From Corynebacterium renale (GTDB lineage: Bacteria > Actinomycetota > Actinomycetes > Mycobacteriales > Mycobacteriaceae): a stretch of 64,000 nt of DNA. This document shows, one piece after another, positions 1 to 8,451 of this stretch. The stretch is taken from NCBI RefSeq assembly GCF_002563965.1, contig NZ_PDJF01000001.1:1302001-1366000 (forward strand). The letters run 5' to 3'. The notes under the pieces are model-generated. The model saw only the letters and a list, made by a program, of their open reading frames with translations. It ran no database searches and had not been told where the DNA came from. The position numbers and the translations under genes were made by a program. Position 1 is the stretch's first letter. Every line of letters begins with the position of its first letter.

Positions 1-1
1 A

Positions 2-205
2 GACCAGAAAGTCGGAGGCGGAATCGCCTGGGCTTCCGGGTCCTTCCCGCTAGTCGTTGTATTCGGCGTCCTCTTCTACCAATGGCGTAAAGACGACAAG
101 CGTCAGGAAAAGGAATACGACGCCCACGCGGACGCCGAAGGCGATGATGAGATGGACGCATACAATCAGTGGCTCGCCCAAATGAATCAAGGGCGCGGCG
201 AATAA
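2..205 (+). CDS. C-terminal fragment of a CtaG-like membrane protein
   Basis: Only the last 67 codons are present, read in the frame that starts at base 2 and ends with TAA at 203-205. The fragment begins DQKVGGGIAWASGSFP, runs into one hydrophobic segment (PLVVVFGVLFYQW), and then becomes a charged cytoplasmic tail rich in Lys, Asp and Glu. A GGGIAW turn, a last helix ending in a QWR motif and a charged tail are typical of the end of actinobacterial cytochrome c oxidase assembly / copper resistance D (CtaG-CopD) proteins, which have many membrane segments. The family call rests on this short piece, so it is moderate. The 5' part lies outside the window. Confidence 0.6.
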   Translation, partial: DQKVGGGIAWASGSFPLVVVFGVLFYQWRKDDKRQEKEYDAHADAEGDDEMDAYNQWLAQMNQGRGE

Positions 206-262
206 CAGGGATGCGCCCTGAGAATAAGGCCACTACGACCACCCGCACACACGCGCGCAGTG

Positions 263-841
263 TTAATGCGGGTGGTCTTGCTTAATGAGGGGGATGGTGA
301 CGTCGTCGATAATGTCCTCGAGCACATTCTCCGGCACAGGGCCGCGGTGGGTAATCATGGCGTCGCGAAGTACCGAAATTCCTGCACGCGCCCTGTACCG
401 GGAATCCTCCCCCGGCGGTATTTCGCCTCGGTCAATCGCGCGTTCAATGCACCGACGATAAATAGTGAAAGCGGTGGTGGGCAGAATTGCGGCGATGGCG
501 CTGTCCTCTGGCTCCATATCGACTCCGGAGAGGTGGAGTCGAAGAAGCGTGAAGGAATCATCAGCGAAGGAGTTGGCTAGCTTGTAAAAGTCCAGTAAGT
601 CCCCGCGCAGCGAACCTGTGTCCTGGGGGTTGAGAGTGTTGGACTGCAGGAAATAATCGATGGTGGCACGCACCAGCTCATCTTTGTCTGACCAACGGCG
701 ATAGAGCACAGCACGCGAGGTGTGTGCCCGAGTAGCTACCGCATCCATGGTCATGTTGGAATAACCACTTTCGATGAGTTCTTTCCATGCTGCCTGCATG
801 AGGGCTTGCTCGAGTTCAGCCCCGCGACGACGTTGTTTCAT
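263..841 (-). CDS. TetR/AcrR family transcriptional regulator
   Basis: 192 residues, usual length for the family. The N-terminal helix-turn-helix covers about residues 8-55: an initial helix (ALMQAAWKELIESGY), then the turn region TMDAVATRAHTSRAVLYRRW, followed by the KDELV motif that closes the TetR DNA-binding domain. The C-terminal part is helical and probably binds an unknown ligand. A GGGAGG ribosome site lies just before the ATG, and a TATGAT box on the minus strand (865-870) is a candidate -10. It is convergent with the membrane protein to the left and divergent from the SSB gene. The target is unknown; a neighbouring gene or its own promoter is the usual choice. Confidence 0.85.
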   Translation of the reverse strand: MKQRRRGAELEQALMQAAWKELIESGYSNMTMDAVATRAHTSRAVLYRRWSDKDELVRATIDYFLQSNTLNPQDTGSLRGDLLDFYKLANSFADDSFTLLRLHLSGVDMEPEDSAIAAILPTTAFTIYRRCIERAIDRGEIPPGEDSRYRARAGISVLRDAMITHRGPVPENVLEDIIDDVTIPLIKQDHPH

Positions 842-1102
842 CAGCGCCTCCCACGTTTTTGGACATCATACACTGTAGCGCCACCTCCATAAAGGACACA
901 CAATGCGGCTCCAGGTTGGGATGAACGCAAAGTTATCCACAGGTGTGATGCAGGTCCAGCCAAAAATAGGGGGTTATACACAGGCACAAAAACTTTCCCA
1001 CCACTTTGGTCGGGGCTTGGGCCACGATGGAATTACTTCCTCACAGCACAGTCACGTGCACGAGGAAGATGACATGACACGACACTTTTCAGGAGGGGGA
1101 CT

Positions 1103-1720
1103 ATGTCTAACCATCCCATCACTATTTCGGGGAATCTCACCGCGGACCCGTACCTCACGCGGACAGGAAACGGGGCATTCGTTGCTCGCATGCGGGTAGC
1201 CACCAATCGGCCGTATAAAGCGCAGGGCAGCGACACCCAATGGAGCTACACCGACCAGCTCTACATCGATGTAGACGCCTGGGGCGATCTCGCGTACAAC
1301 TGCCGTGGCAGTTTGAAACGCGGCATGCCGGTTATCGTGCAGGGCGTGCTGGTCACGGATTCGTGGAAGGATCCGGAATCCAATCAAAACCGCAGTACCA
1401 TCCGCATCCGTGCGCGTTCCGTGGGCATGGACCTTAGCCGCCACATGATCAATAGCGCCCAATCCATTGTGACGCAGTCTGTGGGAGATAACGGTGTTGA
1501 AATGCCAGTCATCAACATCAATAAGGAGTTGATTGACAAGGATCTCACGGCACCACCTGAACAACAGGAACCAGATTCCCAGTTTGGGGGCTACGACTCC
1601 GCATCGCAGAGTGGCACCGTGCAGGAAGACCAAGCGCGTGAACTCGTTGGTGTGGGAGCCGGTGCAACCAGTTCATCGGGGGCAGCCGTGGCCGAGGATG
1701 GTGAAGAAGCTCCGTTCTAA
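1103..1720 (+). CDS. ssb: single-stranded DNA-binding protein paralogue
   Basis: 205 residues. The N-terminal OB fold (about residues 1-110) opens with the typical SSB start ITISGNLTADPYLTRTGNG and continues with a conserved WxDLAYN segment and the GMPVIVQG strand. The rest is a long acidic, Gln/Ser-rich linker, and the protein ends EDGEEAPF, so the acidic C-terminal tip that recruits partner proteins is reduced but present. A strong AGGAGGGGG ribosome site precedes the ATG. Its place directly before ettA matches the second, SSB-like protein of mycobacteria (Rv2478c, from memory) rather than the replication ssb found near rpsF/rpsR. It probably acts in repair or recombination. Confidence 0.85.
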   Translation: MSNHPITISGNLTADPYLTRTGNGAFVARMRVATNRPYKAQGSDTQWSYTDQLYIDVDAWGDLAYNCRGSLKRGMPVIVQGVLVTDSWKDPESNQNRSTIRIRARSVGMDLSRHMINSAQSIVTQSVGDNGVEMPVININKELIDKDLTAPPEQQEPDSQFGGYDSASQSGTVQEDQARELVGVGAGATSSSGAAVAEDGEEAPF

Positions 1721-1770
1721 AAGTGTTGTCTTTCGGGGGAGGCAACAGAGATCGCAACAGGCTCTGCAGC

Positions 1771-1800
1771 GGAGTGCGCATTCGGGGGAAGGCGCACTCC
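1771..1800 (+). terminator. GC-rich hairpin after ssb
   Basis: A perfect 9-bp inverted repeat, GGAGTGCGC (1771-1779) and GCGCACTCC (1792-1800), with a 12-base loop, 50 bases after the ssb stop. No T-run follows, so it could be a factor-dependent terminator or an RNA-stabilising hairpin. The remaining 175 bases up to ettA are very GC-rich and hold no gene I can support. Confidence 0.45.
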
Positions 1801-1975
1801 GTCGCATCTGCGCACCGTGCCGCGCCGCGCTTCGCGGTGTCGCGCTGCGACGTGCCGTGTGCCGTGGCGAACTGCGCGTGGCTACCACGAATGTTCTGCT
1901 TACGGTAACCTCTCTACATGAATTGAAAAGTCCACGTGGTGTGGGCTTATCTCCGAGTTAAACAAGAGGGGAAAC

Positions 1976-3646
1976 ATGGCAGAATTCATCTACACGATGA
2001 AGAATGTGCGCAAGGCAATCGGCGACAAAGTCATCTTGGACAACGTCACCATGGCCTTTTACCCAGGCGCCAAGATTGGTGTTGTCGGCCCGAACGGCGC
2101 CGGTAAGTCGTCGCTTCTGAAGCTGATGGCTGGGCTGGACCAGCCGTCGAATGGTGAAGCCTTCCTGGACCCGGGTGCTACCGTCGGAATCCTTTTGCAG
2201 GAGCCTCCTCTGAATGAGGAGAAGACTGTGCGTGGCAACGTCGAAGAGGGCTTGGGCGACATCTTCGAGAAGAAGCAGCGTTTCGAAGAGATCGCTGAAG
2301 AGATGGCGACCAACTACACCGACGAGCTCATGGAAGAGATGGGCAAGCTGCAGGAAGCTCTCGACGCCGCCGACGCGTGGGAGGTTGACTCCAAGATTGA
2401 GCAGGCGATGGAAGCGCTGCGCTGCCCTCCTTCGGATGCCCCAGTAACCAACCTGTCCGGTGGTGAGCGCCGCCGCGTAGCGCTGGCGAAGTTGCTGCTG
2501 TCCGAGCCGGACTTGTTGCTTCTCGACGAGCCTACGAACCACTTGGATGCCGAGTCGGTGCTCTGGCTCGAGAAGCACTTGCAGGACTACAAGGGTGCTG
2601 TCCTGGCCGTGACCCACGACCGTTACTTCCTAGACAACGTTGCAGAGTGGATCTGTGAGGTTGACCGCGGCCAGCTGTACCCCTACGAGGGTAACTACTC
2701 CACCTACCTGGAGAAGAAGGCCGAGCGCCTCGAGGTCGCGGGCCAGAAGGATAAGAAGCTGCAGAAGCGCCTGCGCGACGAACTCGCCTGGGTCCAGTCT
2801 TCCCCAAAGGCACGTCAGGCGAAGAACAAGGCTCGTCTGGAACGCTACGAGGAGATGGCTGCAGAGGCCGAGAAGTACAAGAAGCTGGACTTCGAAGAAA
2901 TCCAGATCCCAACCCCACCACGCCTGGGCAACAAGGTCGTGGAGGTGGAGAACCTGCACAAGGGCTTCGACGGCCGCGTTCTGATCAAGGATCTTTCCTT
3001 CACCCTGCCGCGTAACGGCATCGTGGGCGTTATCGGCCCGAACGGTGTGGGTAAGTCCACGCTGTTTAAGACCATCGTGGGTCTGGAGGAGCCGGACGCC
3101 GGCACCGTGTCCGTCGGTGAGACCGTCCAGATCAGCTACGTGGACCAGAACCGCGAAAACATCGACCCAGAGAAGACTGTCTGGGAAGTTGTGTCCGACG
3201 GCCTGGATTACATTCACGTCGGCCAGAACGAAATGCCTTCGCGTGCGTACCTGTCCGCCTTCGGATTCAAGGGCGCTGATCAGCAGAAGCCGTCGAAAGT
3301 TCTGTCCGGTGGTGAGCGTAACCGCCTGAACCTCGCGCTGACTCTCAAGCAGGGCGGCAACTTGATCCTCCTTGACGAGCCGACCAACGACTTGGATGTT
3401 GAAACACTGGGTTCCCTGGAGAACGCGCTGCAGAAGTTCCCAGGTTGTGCTGTGGTTATTTCGCACGACCGCTGGTTCCTGGACCGCACCTGTACCCACA
3501 TTCTGGCCTGGGAAGGCAACGTGGAAGAGGGCAAATGGTTCTGGTTCGAGGGCAACTTCGGCGACTACGAGAAGAACAAGGTGGAGCGTCTTGGCGAGGA
3601 AGCTGCGAAGCCTTCCCGCGTCACGCACCGCAAGCTCAGCCGCTAA
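1976..3646 (+). CDS. ettA: energy-dependent translational throttle protein EttA (ABC-F ATPase)
   Basis: 556 residues, exactly the usual EttA length. It has two ABC ATPase domains and no membrane segment. The first P-loop is GPNGAGKSS (about residues 38-46), with signature LSGGERRRVALAKLL and Walker B LLLLDEPTNHLD. The second P-loop is GPNGVGKST (about 353-361), with signature LSGGERNRLNLALTL and Walker B LILLDEPTNDLD. Between them lies the charged linker (about 240-300) that enters the ribosomal E site in this family. EttA binds ribosomes and gates the first steps of elongation according to the ADP/ATP ratio. The ribosome site AAGAGGGGAAAC precedes the ATG. A hairpin terminator follows at 3671. 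Confidence 0.95.
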   Translation: MAEFIYTMKNVRKAIGDKVILDNVTMAFYPGAKIGVVGPNGAGKSSLLKLMAGLDQPSNGEAFLDPGATVGILLQEPPLNEEKTVRGNVEEGLGDIFEKKQRFEEIAEEMATNYTDELMEEMGKLQEALDAADAWEVDSKIEQAMEALRCPPSDAPVTNLSGGERRRVALAKLLLSEPDLLLLDEPTNHLDAESVLWLEKHLQDYKGAVLAVTHDRYFLDNVAEWICEVDRGQLYPYEGNYSTYLEKKAERLEVAGQKDKKLQKRLRDELAWVQSSPKARQAKNKARLERYEEMAAEAEKYKKLDFEEIQIPTPPRLGNKVVEVENLHKGFDGRVLIKDLSFTLPRNGIVGVIGPNGVGKSTLFKTIVGLEEPDAGTVSVGETVQISYVDQNRENIDPEKTVWEVVSDGLDYIHVGQNEMPSRAYLSAFGFKGADQQKPSKVLSGGERNRLNLALTLKQGGNLILLDEPTNDLDVETLGSLENALQKFPGCAVVISHDRWFLDRTCTHILAWEGNVEEGKWFWFEGNFGDYEKNKVERLGEEAAKPSRVTHRKLSR

Positions 3647-3670
3647 AGTAAGCGTGCTTGGCTGAAACAG

Positions 3671-3709
3671 TGAGCGTTCTACCCCGTGTGGGGAGAGCGC
3701 TCATTTTTG
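3671..3709 (+). terminator. rho-independent terminator of ettA
   Basis: Outer stem TGAGCG/CGCTCA and inner stem CCCC/GGGG around a GTGT loop, followed by TTTTT. It lies 25 bases after the ettA stop. Confidence 0.8.
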
Positions 3710-3801
3710 TATCCACACGTATATGATGGGGCACTAATCGCCACCCGAGTAGCCTCCGTCGCCGTCGGTGGCGTTGTCTCACATGCGAAAGAGAGTTTTT
3801 C

Positions 3802-4248
3802 ATGACCTTCCCGACCGGTAATAACGAACACGTCCACGTGGCAACTATCCCGTTGCGGTGGTCGGACTTTGACCGTTACGGGCACCTGATGAACGCTAAC
3901 TACATTGAGGTCGCGCAGGAAGCGCGCCTGCAGTGGGCGAACGATAGTTTCTCAGCCCATGGTTTGGAGGTGCCTGCGTTCGTCGTCCGCCATTTGGATG
4001 TGGACTTCATGAAGCCTCTGCTGCCTAGTGCGCAGAATTACGCCACGGTGGAATCTCAGGTCGTTGAGGTTGGCCGTACCTCGTTGACCACGCGCCAGGA
4101 GATTAAGGATCACCAGGGTCGCGTCGCGTGTGTGGTGGAGACCGTGCAGGTGGCCGTCGATGTGGAGAAGGCTGCGCCGCGCGCGATTACAAGCGATGAG
4201 AAGAAGGTCCTTACCCAGGTTGCAGACTCTGCTCAGGACGCGCAGTAA
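3802..4248 (+). CDS. hotdog-fold acyl-CoA thioesterase (YbgC/FadM type)
   Basis: 148 residues, one hotdog domain. The 4-hydroxybenzoyl-CoA thioesterase signature is clear near the N terminus: RWSDFDRYGHLMNANYIEV, in which the second Asp is the expected catalytic acid. These enzymes hydrolyse acyl-CoA thioesters in the cytoplasm; the natural substrate cannot be read from sequence. A GAGAG ribosome site precedes the ATG. The next gene begins three bases after the stop, so the two are probably translated from one message. The same pair occurs in mycobacteria next to ettA (Rv2475c-Rv2474c, from memory). Confidence 0.85.
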   Translation: MTFPTGNNEHVHVATIPLRWSDFDRYGHLMNANYIEVAQEARLQWANDSFSAHGLEVPAFVVRHLDVDFMKPLLPSAQNYATVESQVVEVGRTSLTTRQEIKDHQGRVACVVETVQVAVDVEKAAPRAITSDEKKVLTQVADSAQDAQ

Positions 4249-4251
4249 CAG

Positions 4252-4902
4252 ATGGCAGGTGAGTTCCTGACTGTCACCGCCGGCGCGCCGGGTCTGCGGA
4301 CTTTGGCTAACCGTGCGGTGCGTGTCGACGCTTCCGCCTACGCCAGGTTCCAGCGTCTGGAAGGGGACGCGATCGATGTCTTCGTGACAACCCCCTTTAA
4401 CGTGGTCGCTAGCCGTCGCATCCGTGGCGCGGTCTCCCGCGACGGGGCAGTGGTGTCGGCGTCGCGCTTGGCCCAGGAATTGCAGCGGGTGGAATCGCCT
4501 GAACCCACCGCGCAACAGCTTGATCTGGGCACCCCGATGGATCCTTCGTGGCCTGGGGCTTTGCCCCCGGCGTCGGGTTTCACGCTTCTCGACGAGATCC
4601 CCGTGGACGTTGCAGCCCGCCTCTCGCAGCAGGGCCAGGATTTGGCCCGCCAGTTTTCGGGCCCGTTGGGGCCACCACGCAGCCTTCTCGACCAGACAGT
4701 TCTCACGGTCAAAGGTGGTGACAAAGCCGCGGAGGTGCCTATGCGTATGATCTTCGCGTGCAGCTCGCTGGGCTTAATTCCGGGGTGGTCGGCGCCTATG
4801 GATGTGCCTCGTTTCCTGCGCGTATCCACTGTGGGGCGGTGGACACGCCTCGATGCGCCGTTCGGTAGCGTCTATCACTCCACTAAGCTGTCGCTGTTTT
4901 AA
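4252..4902 (+). CDS. conserved actinobacterial protein of unknown function
   Basis: 216 residues, soluble, with no signal peptide or membrane helix. I recognise no catalytic motif. The sequence is Ala/Val/Arg-rich with mixed alpha/beta character and a Pro-rich middle part. It begins three bases after the thioesterase gene, so a shared transcript and a related role are likely. The position corresponds to mycobacterial Rv2474c (from memory), also uncharacterised. Its TAA stop overlaps the stop of the convergent globin gene: the four bases TTAA at 4899-4902 serve both. Confidence 0.75.
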   Translation: MAGEFLTVTAGAPGLRTLANRAVRVDASAYARFQRLEGDAIDVFVTTPFNVVASRRIRGAVSRDGAVVSASRLAQELQRVESPEPTAQQLDLGTPMDPSWPGALPPASGFTLLDEIPVDVAARLSQQGQDLARQFSGPLGPPRSLLDQTVLTVKGGDKAAEVPMRMIFACSSLGLIPGWSAPMDVPRFLRVSTVGRWTRLDAPFGSVYHSTKLSLF

Positions 4903-5291
4903 CCGGCAGTGTTGATGACCATCCCGGCGACACGTTGCATGTGGTCGAGGAGGGCGGCGCGGGCTTCGTCGGGAAGCTTGTCTGCGGGGATATCAGCCAT
5001 GGATGCTTCCATGATCTCCAGCCAGCGGAGGGCGGCGTCGCGGGTAATGGGGAATGGCTGGTGCCGCATGCGTAGTCGGGGGTGGCCGCGTTGCTCGGAG
5101 TAGTCGCGTGGCCCGCCCCAGTATTGGGTGAGGAATGCTTTGAGCCGCCATTCGGCGCCGTCCCAGTCGTCGTCCGGGTACATGGGGCCGATGAGGTCGT
5201 CTTCTTTGACGCGGGCATAAAAACCGGCGACTAACGCCTGGAAGACGTCGTCGCCGAGGTGCTCGTATAAAGACTGTGGGTGCATGGGCAC
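4899..5291 (-). CDS. glbO: group II truncated hemoglobin (trHbO)
   Basis: 130 residues, the usual length for group II truncated globins. It starts SLYEHLGDDVFQALVAGFYA, where the Phe/Tyr pair lies in the B helix. It continues through the group II marks QYWGGPRDYSEQRGHPRLRM and the proximal His in the RMRHQPFPI segment, then a C-terminal helix with the conserved Trp (ALRWLEIM). It binds heme and oxygen or NO in the cytoplasm and is linked in this lineage to oxygen handling and nitrosative stress. It is transcribed toward the hypothetical gene on the left and shares its stop bases. The gene order matches M. tuberculosis glbO. Confidence 0.93.
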   Translation of the reverse strand: MPMHPQSLYEHLGDDVFQALVAGFYARVKEDDLIGPMYPDDDWDGAEWRLKAFLTQYWGGPRDYSEQRGHPRLRMRHQPFPITRDAALRWLEIMEASMADIPADKLPDEARAALLDHMQRVAGMVINTAG

Positions 5292-5306
5292 CCAGGTTAC
5301 CCTTTT

Positions 5307-6329
5307 TTATGCTTCTTCTTTGCCAGTGACAATGCCGATGCCGTTGGGGTAAGGGACGGTAATTCCGTTGGCCTGCATGTCGGCCAGGATGTGCCCGTTC
5401 ATGAAACGCTGGACAGCCCACTGCTGGCCCGGCAGCGTGGTAACGCTGATGCGGTAGGAGAGGGAGTCTGCGTTGAAGTCGGAGACACCGTTGAGCTCGG
5501 GCTCGCTGAGGATGAAGTCCTTGATTTCTGGGCTCTTGGCTGCTTCCTTCGCGGAGTCCAAGAGGACCTTCTGGGTTTTCTCAGGGTCGTTGCGCAGGCC
5601 CACTGGGATTTGGAGGCGGGCAATTGCGTAGCGGTCAGAGAAGTTGCCCACGCGGAGGATTTCGCCGTTGCGGATGTACCAGAGGGTACCGTCCACGTCG
5701 CGGATGGTGGTGATGCGCAGGGAGATGTCTTCGACGTCGCCGACGATGTCTTCTCCCACGTCAATCGTGTCACCGACGCCGTATTGGTCTTCGATGAGCA
5801 TGAAGATGCCGCTGAGGAAGTCCTTGACCAGGGATTGTGCGCCGAAACCAAGGGCAACACCGACAACACCGGCGGATGCGATAAGTGGTGCGATGTTCAC
5901 GCCGATTGTGGACAGGATGGACAGGCCGGCCATGACCCAGATGAAGATCGCTACCGCGGATTTACTGACTGCCGCTAGCGTGCGGATTCGCGATTGACGC
6001 CGCTTGGCCTGGGTTTGAGCCATAGGGTCGTAGTCGTGCTCTGTGGCGTCTGGCGCATGTTTCCGGTTGGTAAGCCGTTCTTTGACCTTGGTGAATTTGC
6101 TTTCGGCGAGCCGGTCGATGAGACGCCGCAGCGCCCAGTGGGCCACGGACGCGATGAGGACCGTGATGAGGATAAGCAGTGGCTTGGTCAGCAGCCACTC
6201 GCGGGCGAGGTCTGATTCCCACCAGTTGGTGACCGATTGCACGGCCTCTTGGGTAGCGTCACTGACTTGCTCAGTGATAGCCCCGTCTGAATTTTCTTGA
6301 GCGAAAAATAAGGTTTGCATACTATTCAT
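5307..6329 (-). CDS. mechanosensitive ion channel, MscS family
   Basis: 340 residues from the ATG at 6329, chosen because GGGAG lies just before it; an upstream ATG at 6410 would add 27 residues without a ribosome site. An N-terminal periplasmic stretch is followed by transmembrane helices near residues 40-60 and 105-155. The pore helix TM3 is visible as a Gly/Ala-rich run (SAGVVGVALGFGAQSLVKDF), then the MscS beta domain with the typical FMLIEDQYGVGDTIDVG motif, then a C-terminal alpha/beta domain. The channel opens on membrane tension and releases solutes during hypo-osmotic shock. It is divergent from metB. Confidence 0.92.
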   Translation of the reverse strand: MNSMQTLFFAQENSDGAITEQVSDATQEAVQSVTNWWESDLAREWLLTKPLLILITVLIASVAHWALRRLIDRLAESKFTKVKERLTNRKHAPDATEHDYDPMAQTQAKRRQSRIRTLAAVSKSAVAIFIWVMAGLSILSTIGVNIAPLIASAGVVGVALGFGAQSLVKDFLSGIFMLIEDQYGVGDTIDVGEDIVGDVEDISLRITTIRDVDGTLWYIRNGEILRVGNFSDRYAIARLQIPVGLRNDPEKTQKVLLDSAKEAAKSPEIKDFILSEPELNGVSDFNADSLSYRISVTTLPGQQWAVQRFMNGHILADMQANGITVPYPNGIGIVTGKEEA

Positions 6330-6411
6330 AACTTCTCCCAGAGTAGCGACAAGCCCACATCTTCGCAGGGGCCGCCAATACGCCCAGCATGAATTTAATT
6401 CCCCGCACAAA

Positions 6412-6427
6412 TGGACCGCTTAGTCTG
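6412..6427. promoter_or_regulatory. candidate McbR operator upstream of metB
   Basis: TGGAC-CGCTTA-GTCTG differs at one base per half-site from TAGAC-N6-GTCTA, which I recall as the McbR consensus of C. glutamicum. McbR represses methionine and sulfur genes in that species. The site lies 48 bases before the metB start. The assignment is an inference; the McbR gene is not in the window. Confidence 0.55.
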
Positions 6428-6475
6428 TTGTGGGATAGGGTTGGTGCGATTTGTTTCACGCTAAGGAGGCCTCCT

Positions 6476-7711
6476 ATGTCGAATGACCACACCCACCAGA
6501 CTGACTTTGACCGTGCGGATGCTGGGATTACGGCTCGTCGTGAAGCTGCTTTGAAAGCCCAGGCTGAGCGCAGCGGCGGCCTGAACACCCGTGCCATCCA
6601 CGCTGGTTACACCCCGGACGGGCAGACGGGGGCGATCAACGTCCCGATTTACGCTTCGACCACGTACGCGCAGGACGGTGTGAACCAGTTGCGCGGCGGT
6701 TTCGAGTATGGGCGCGTGGGAAACCCCACGTTCACGGCGTTGGAGCAGGCGGTCGCTTCGCTGGAGGGCGGCGCTTTTGGCCGCGCCTACGCGTCCGGCA
6801 TGGCGGCTACGGACACAATTTTGCGCGCCCTTCTGCGCCCGGGCTCGCACATTGTCCTCGGTGATGATGCATACGGTGGCACTTTCCGGCTTATCGACGT
6901 CACCTTCAGCCAGTGGGGCGTCGAGCACACTGTGGTAGATACCACGAACCCGGAGAACGTCGCAGCTTCGCTGCAGGATAACACGGCTGTCGTCTGGTTG
7001 GAGACGCCGACGAACCCGCTGCTTTCCATCACCGATATACGTGCGGTCAAGGATGCGATGGGGGACCATCCGGCGAAGTTGGTCGTGGATAACACGTTTG
7101 CTTCCCCGTACCTGCAGCGCCCATTGGATTTGGGGGCGGACGTTGTGTTGCATTCCACGACGAAGTACCTGGGCGGGCATTCGGACGTCGTGGGTGGTGT
7201 CCTTGTGCTCAACGACGCCGAACTGGACGCGGAGCTGCTCTTCCTCCAGGGCGGGGTGGGCGCTGTGCCATCCCCGTTTGATGCGTACCTGGTGTACCGC
7301 GGCATTAAGACGTTGGGTGTGCGCATGGATCGGCACTGCGCGAACGCGCAGGCGGTGGCCGAATTCTTTGCGGAGTACCCGAAAGTGAAGAAGGTGTACT
7401 ACCCGGGCCTGAAGAGTCATCAGGGCCACGATATTGCCGTCCGCCAGATGAGCGGTTTCGGCGGGATGGTATCCATCGAGTTGGAAACCGAAGAGAAGGC
7501 GAAAGCATTCTGTGAGGCGACGGAATTGTTCTGTCTTGCTGAATCTTTGGGCGGGGTGGAGTCCCTGCTGGAGCATCCGACGTCGATGACGCACCAGTCT
7601 GCTGTGGGTTCTGCGTTGGAGGTCCCGCGCGAGTTAGTACGCATCTCAGTAGGCATCGAGGATGTTGAGGATTTGCTCGCTGATCTGGAGCAGGCCTTAG
7701 ACCGCATTTAG
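6476..7711 (+). CDS. metB: cystathionine gamma-synthase (PLP-dependent transsulfuration enzyme)
   Basis: 411 residues from the ATG at 6476, preceded by a strong TAAGGAGG site; a longer frame from 6389 has no ribosome site. Cys/Met metabolism PLP-enzyme features run in order: NVPIYASTTY near the N terminus, FEYGRVGNPT, AYASGMAATDTILRALL, the TNPLLSITDI segment, and the PLP lysine in HSTTKYLGGHSDVVGG (about residue 235). The C terminus has SLGGVESLLEHPTSMTH. It joins O-acetylhomoserine (or O-succinylhomoserine) with cysteine to make cystathionine in methionine synthesis. Related enzymes (gamma-lyase, MetZ) are hard to exclude by eye, but the length, order and regional synteny favour MetB. Confidence 0.88.
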   Translation: MSNDHTHQTDFDRADAGITARREAALKAQAERSGGLNTRAIHAGYTPDGQTGAINVPIYASTTYAQDGVNQLRGGFEYGRVGNPTFTALEQAVASLEGGAFGRAYASGMAATDTILRALLRPGSHIVLGDDAYGGTFRLIDVTFSQWGVEHTVVDTTNPENVAASLQDNTAVVWLETPTNPLLSITDIRAVKDAMGDHPAKLVVDNTFASPYLQRPLDLGADVVLHSTTKYLGGHSDVVGGVLVLNDAELDAELLFLQGGVGAVPSPFDAYLVYRGIKTLGVRMDRHCANAQAVAEFFAEYPKVKKVYYPGLKSHQGHDIAVRQMSGFGGMVSIELETEEKAKAFCEATELFCLAESLGGVESLLEHPTSMTHQSAVGSALEVPRELVRISVGIEDVEDLLADLEQALDRI

Positions 7712-7728
7712 CCCTACACTGGGTGGGC

Positions 7729-8451
7729 ATGACACAGCTAAATACACCCTTAAAGATTGCAGTAGTCACTGGCGCGACCGGTGGGATGGGCAAGCACATT
7801 GTTGCCGACCTTGCCCGCGACCACAAGGTGTACGCCTTGGGCCGTAACCAGGAGACGTTGGATTCCCTGGAACGTACCCATGAGAATGTGACGGCCCTCC
7901 GCGTGGATATGGTGGCCGACCTCTTGGACCAGCCGGCCTCGCAGCTGCTGCACCATATTGCAGAAGATCACGTTGATGTGTTGGTCCACGCGGCGGCGGT
8001 TGCCGACCAGACGCGGGTAGAGGATGCCCATCCGAGCATGTGGCGGGACATGTTCGACCTCAACGTGACTGCCCCGGCCGAGTTAACCCGCGTACTTTTG
8101 CCTCGTCTGCGCGCCGCGCAGGGCACTGTTATTTACATCAATTCTGGGGCAGGTCGCGGGGCGCATCCGGGAAACGTGGTGTACGCAGCCACAAAGCACG
8201 CCCTGTACGCGCTTGCTGATGCTTTGCGCAAGGAAGAGGCGCATGCGGGGGTGCGCGTATCGACGGTCGCACCTGGCCCCACAGACACGCCGATGCTGCA
8301 AGGTCTCCGCGAAGGGCAGGAATACAATTCTGACCACTACATCGACCCGGTAGAGGTGGCGCGTGCCATCCGGACCGTCGTCGATGCGGGGCCGACGACC
8401 CAGCTCACGGACGTGCTGGTGCGGCCCCGCATTGAGCTAGCTGACCGCTAG
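7729..8451 (+). CDS. short-chain dehydrogenase/reductase (SDR)
   Basis: 240 residues, classical SDR length. The Rossmann motif TGATGGMGK is near residues 14-22; the catalytic region includes INSGAGRGAHPGNVVYAATKHAL, seen as the Ser of INSG and the YxxxK of YAATK. A PGPTDTPM motif follows. The substrate is unknown. ATG 7729 is chosen because TACACT (7715-7720) ends eight bases before it, so the message may be leaderless; a GTG at 7723 is the alternative. It is convergent with the FAD/NAD(P)-binding protein gene and shares the bases CTAG at 8448-8451 for both stop codons. Confidence 0.88.
   Translation: MTQLNTPLKIAVVTGATGGMGKHIVADLARDHKVYALGRNQETLDSLERTHENVTALRVDMVADLLDQPASQLLHHIAEDHVDVLVHAAAVADQTRVEDAHPSMWRDMFDLNVTAPAELTRVLLPRLRAAQGTVIYINSGAGRGAHPGNVVYAATKHALYALADALRKEEAHAGVRVSTVAPGPTDTPMLQGLREGQEYNSDHYIDPVEVARAIRTVVDAGPTTQLTDVLVRPRIELADR

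Noticed and set aside
903..1199. 98-codon open frame before and overlapping ssb
   Set aside because: No ribosome site and it runs into the SSB gene in another frame; the product resembles no family.
2630..3628. 332-codon open frame on the minus strand inside ettA
   Set aside because: Antisense to conserved ATPase motifs; no ribosome site.
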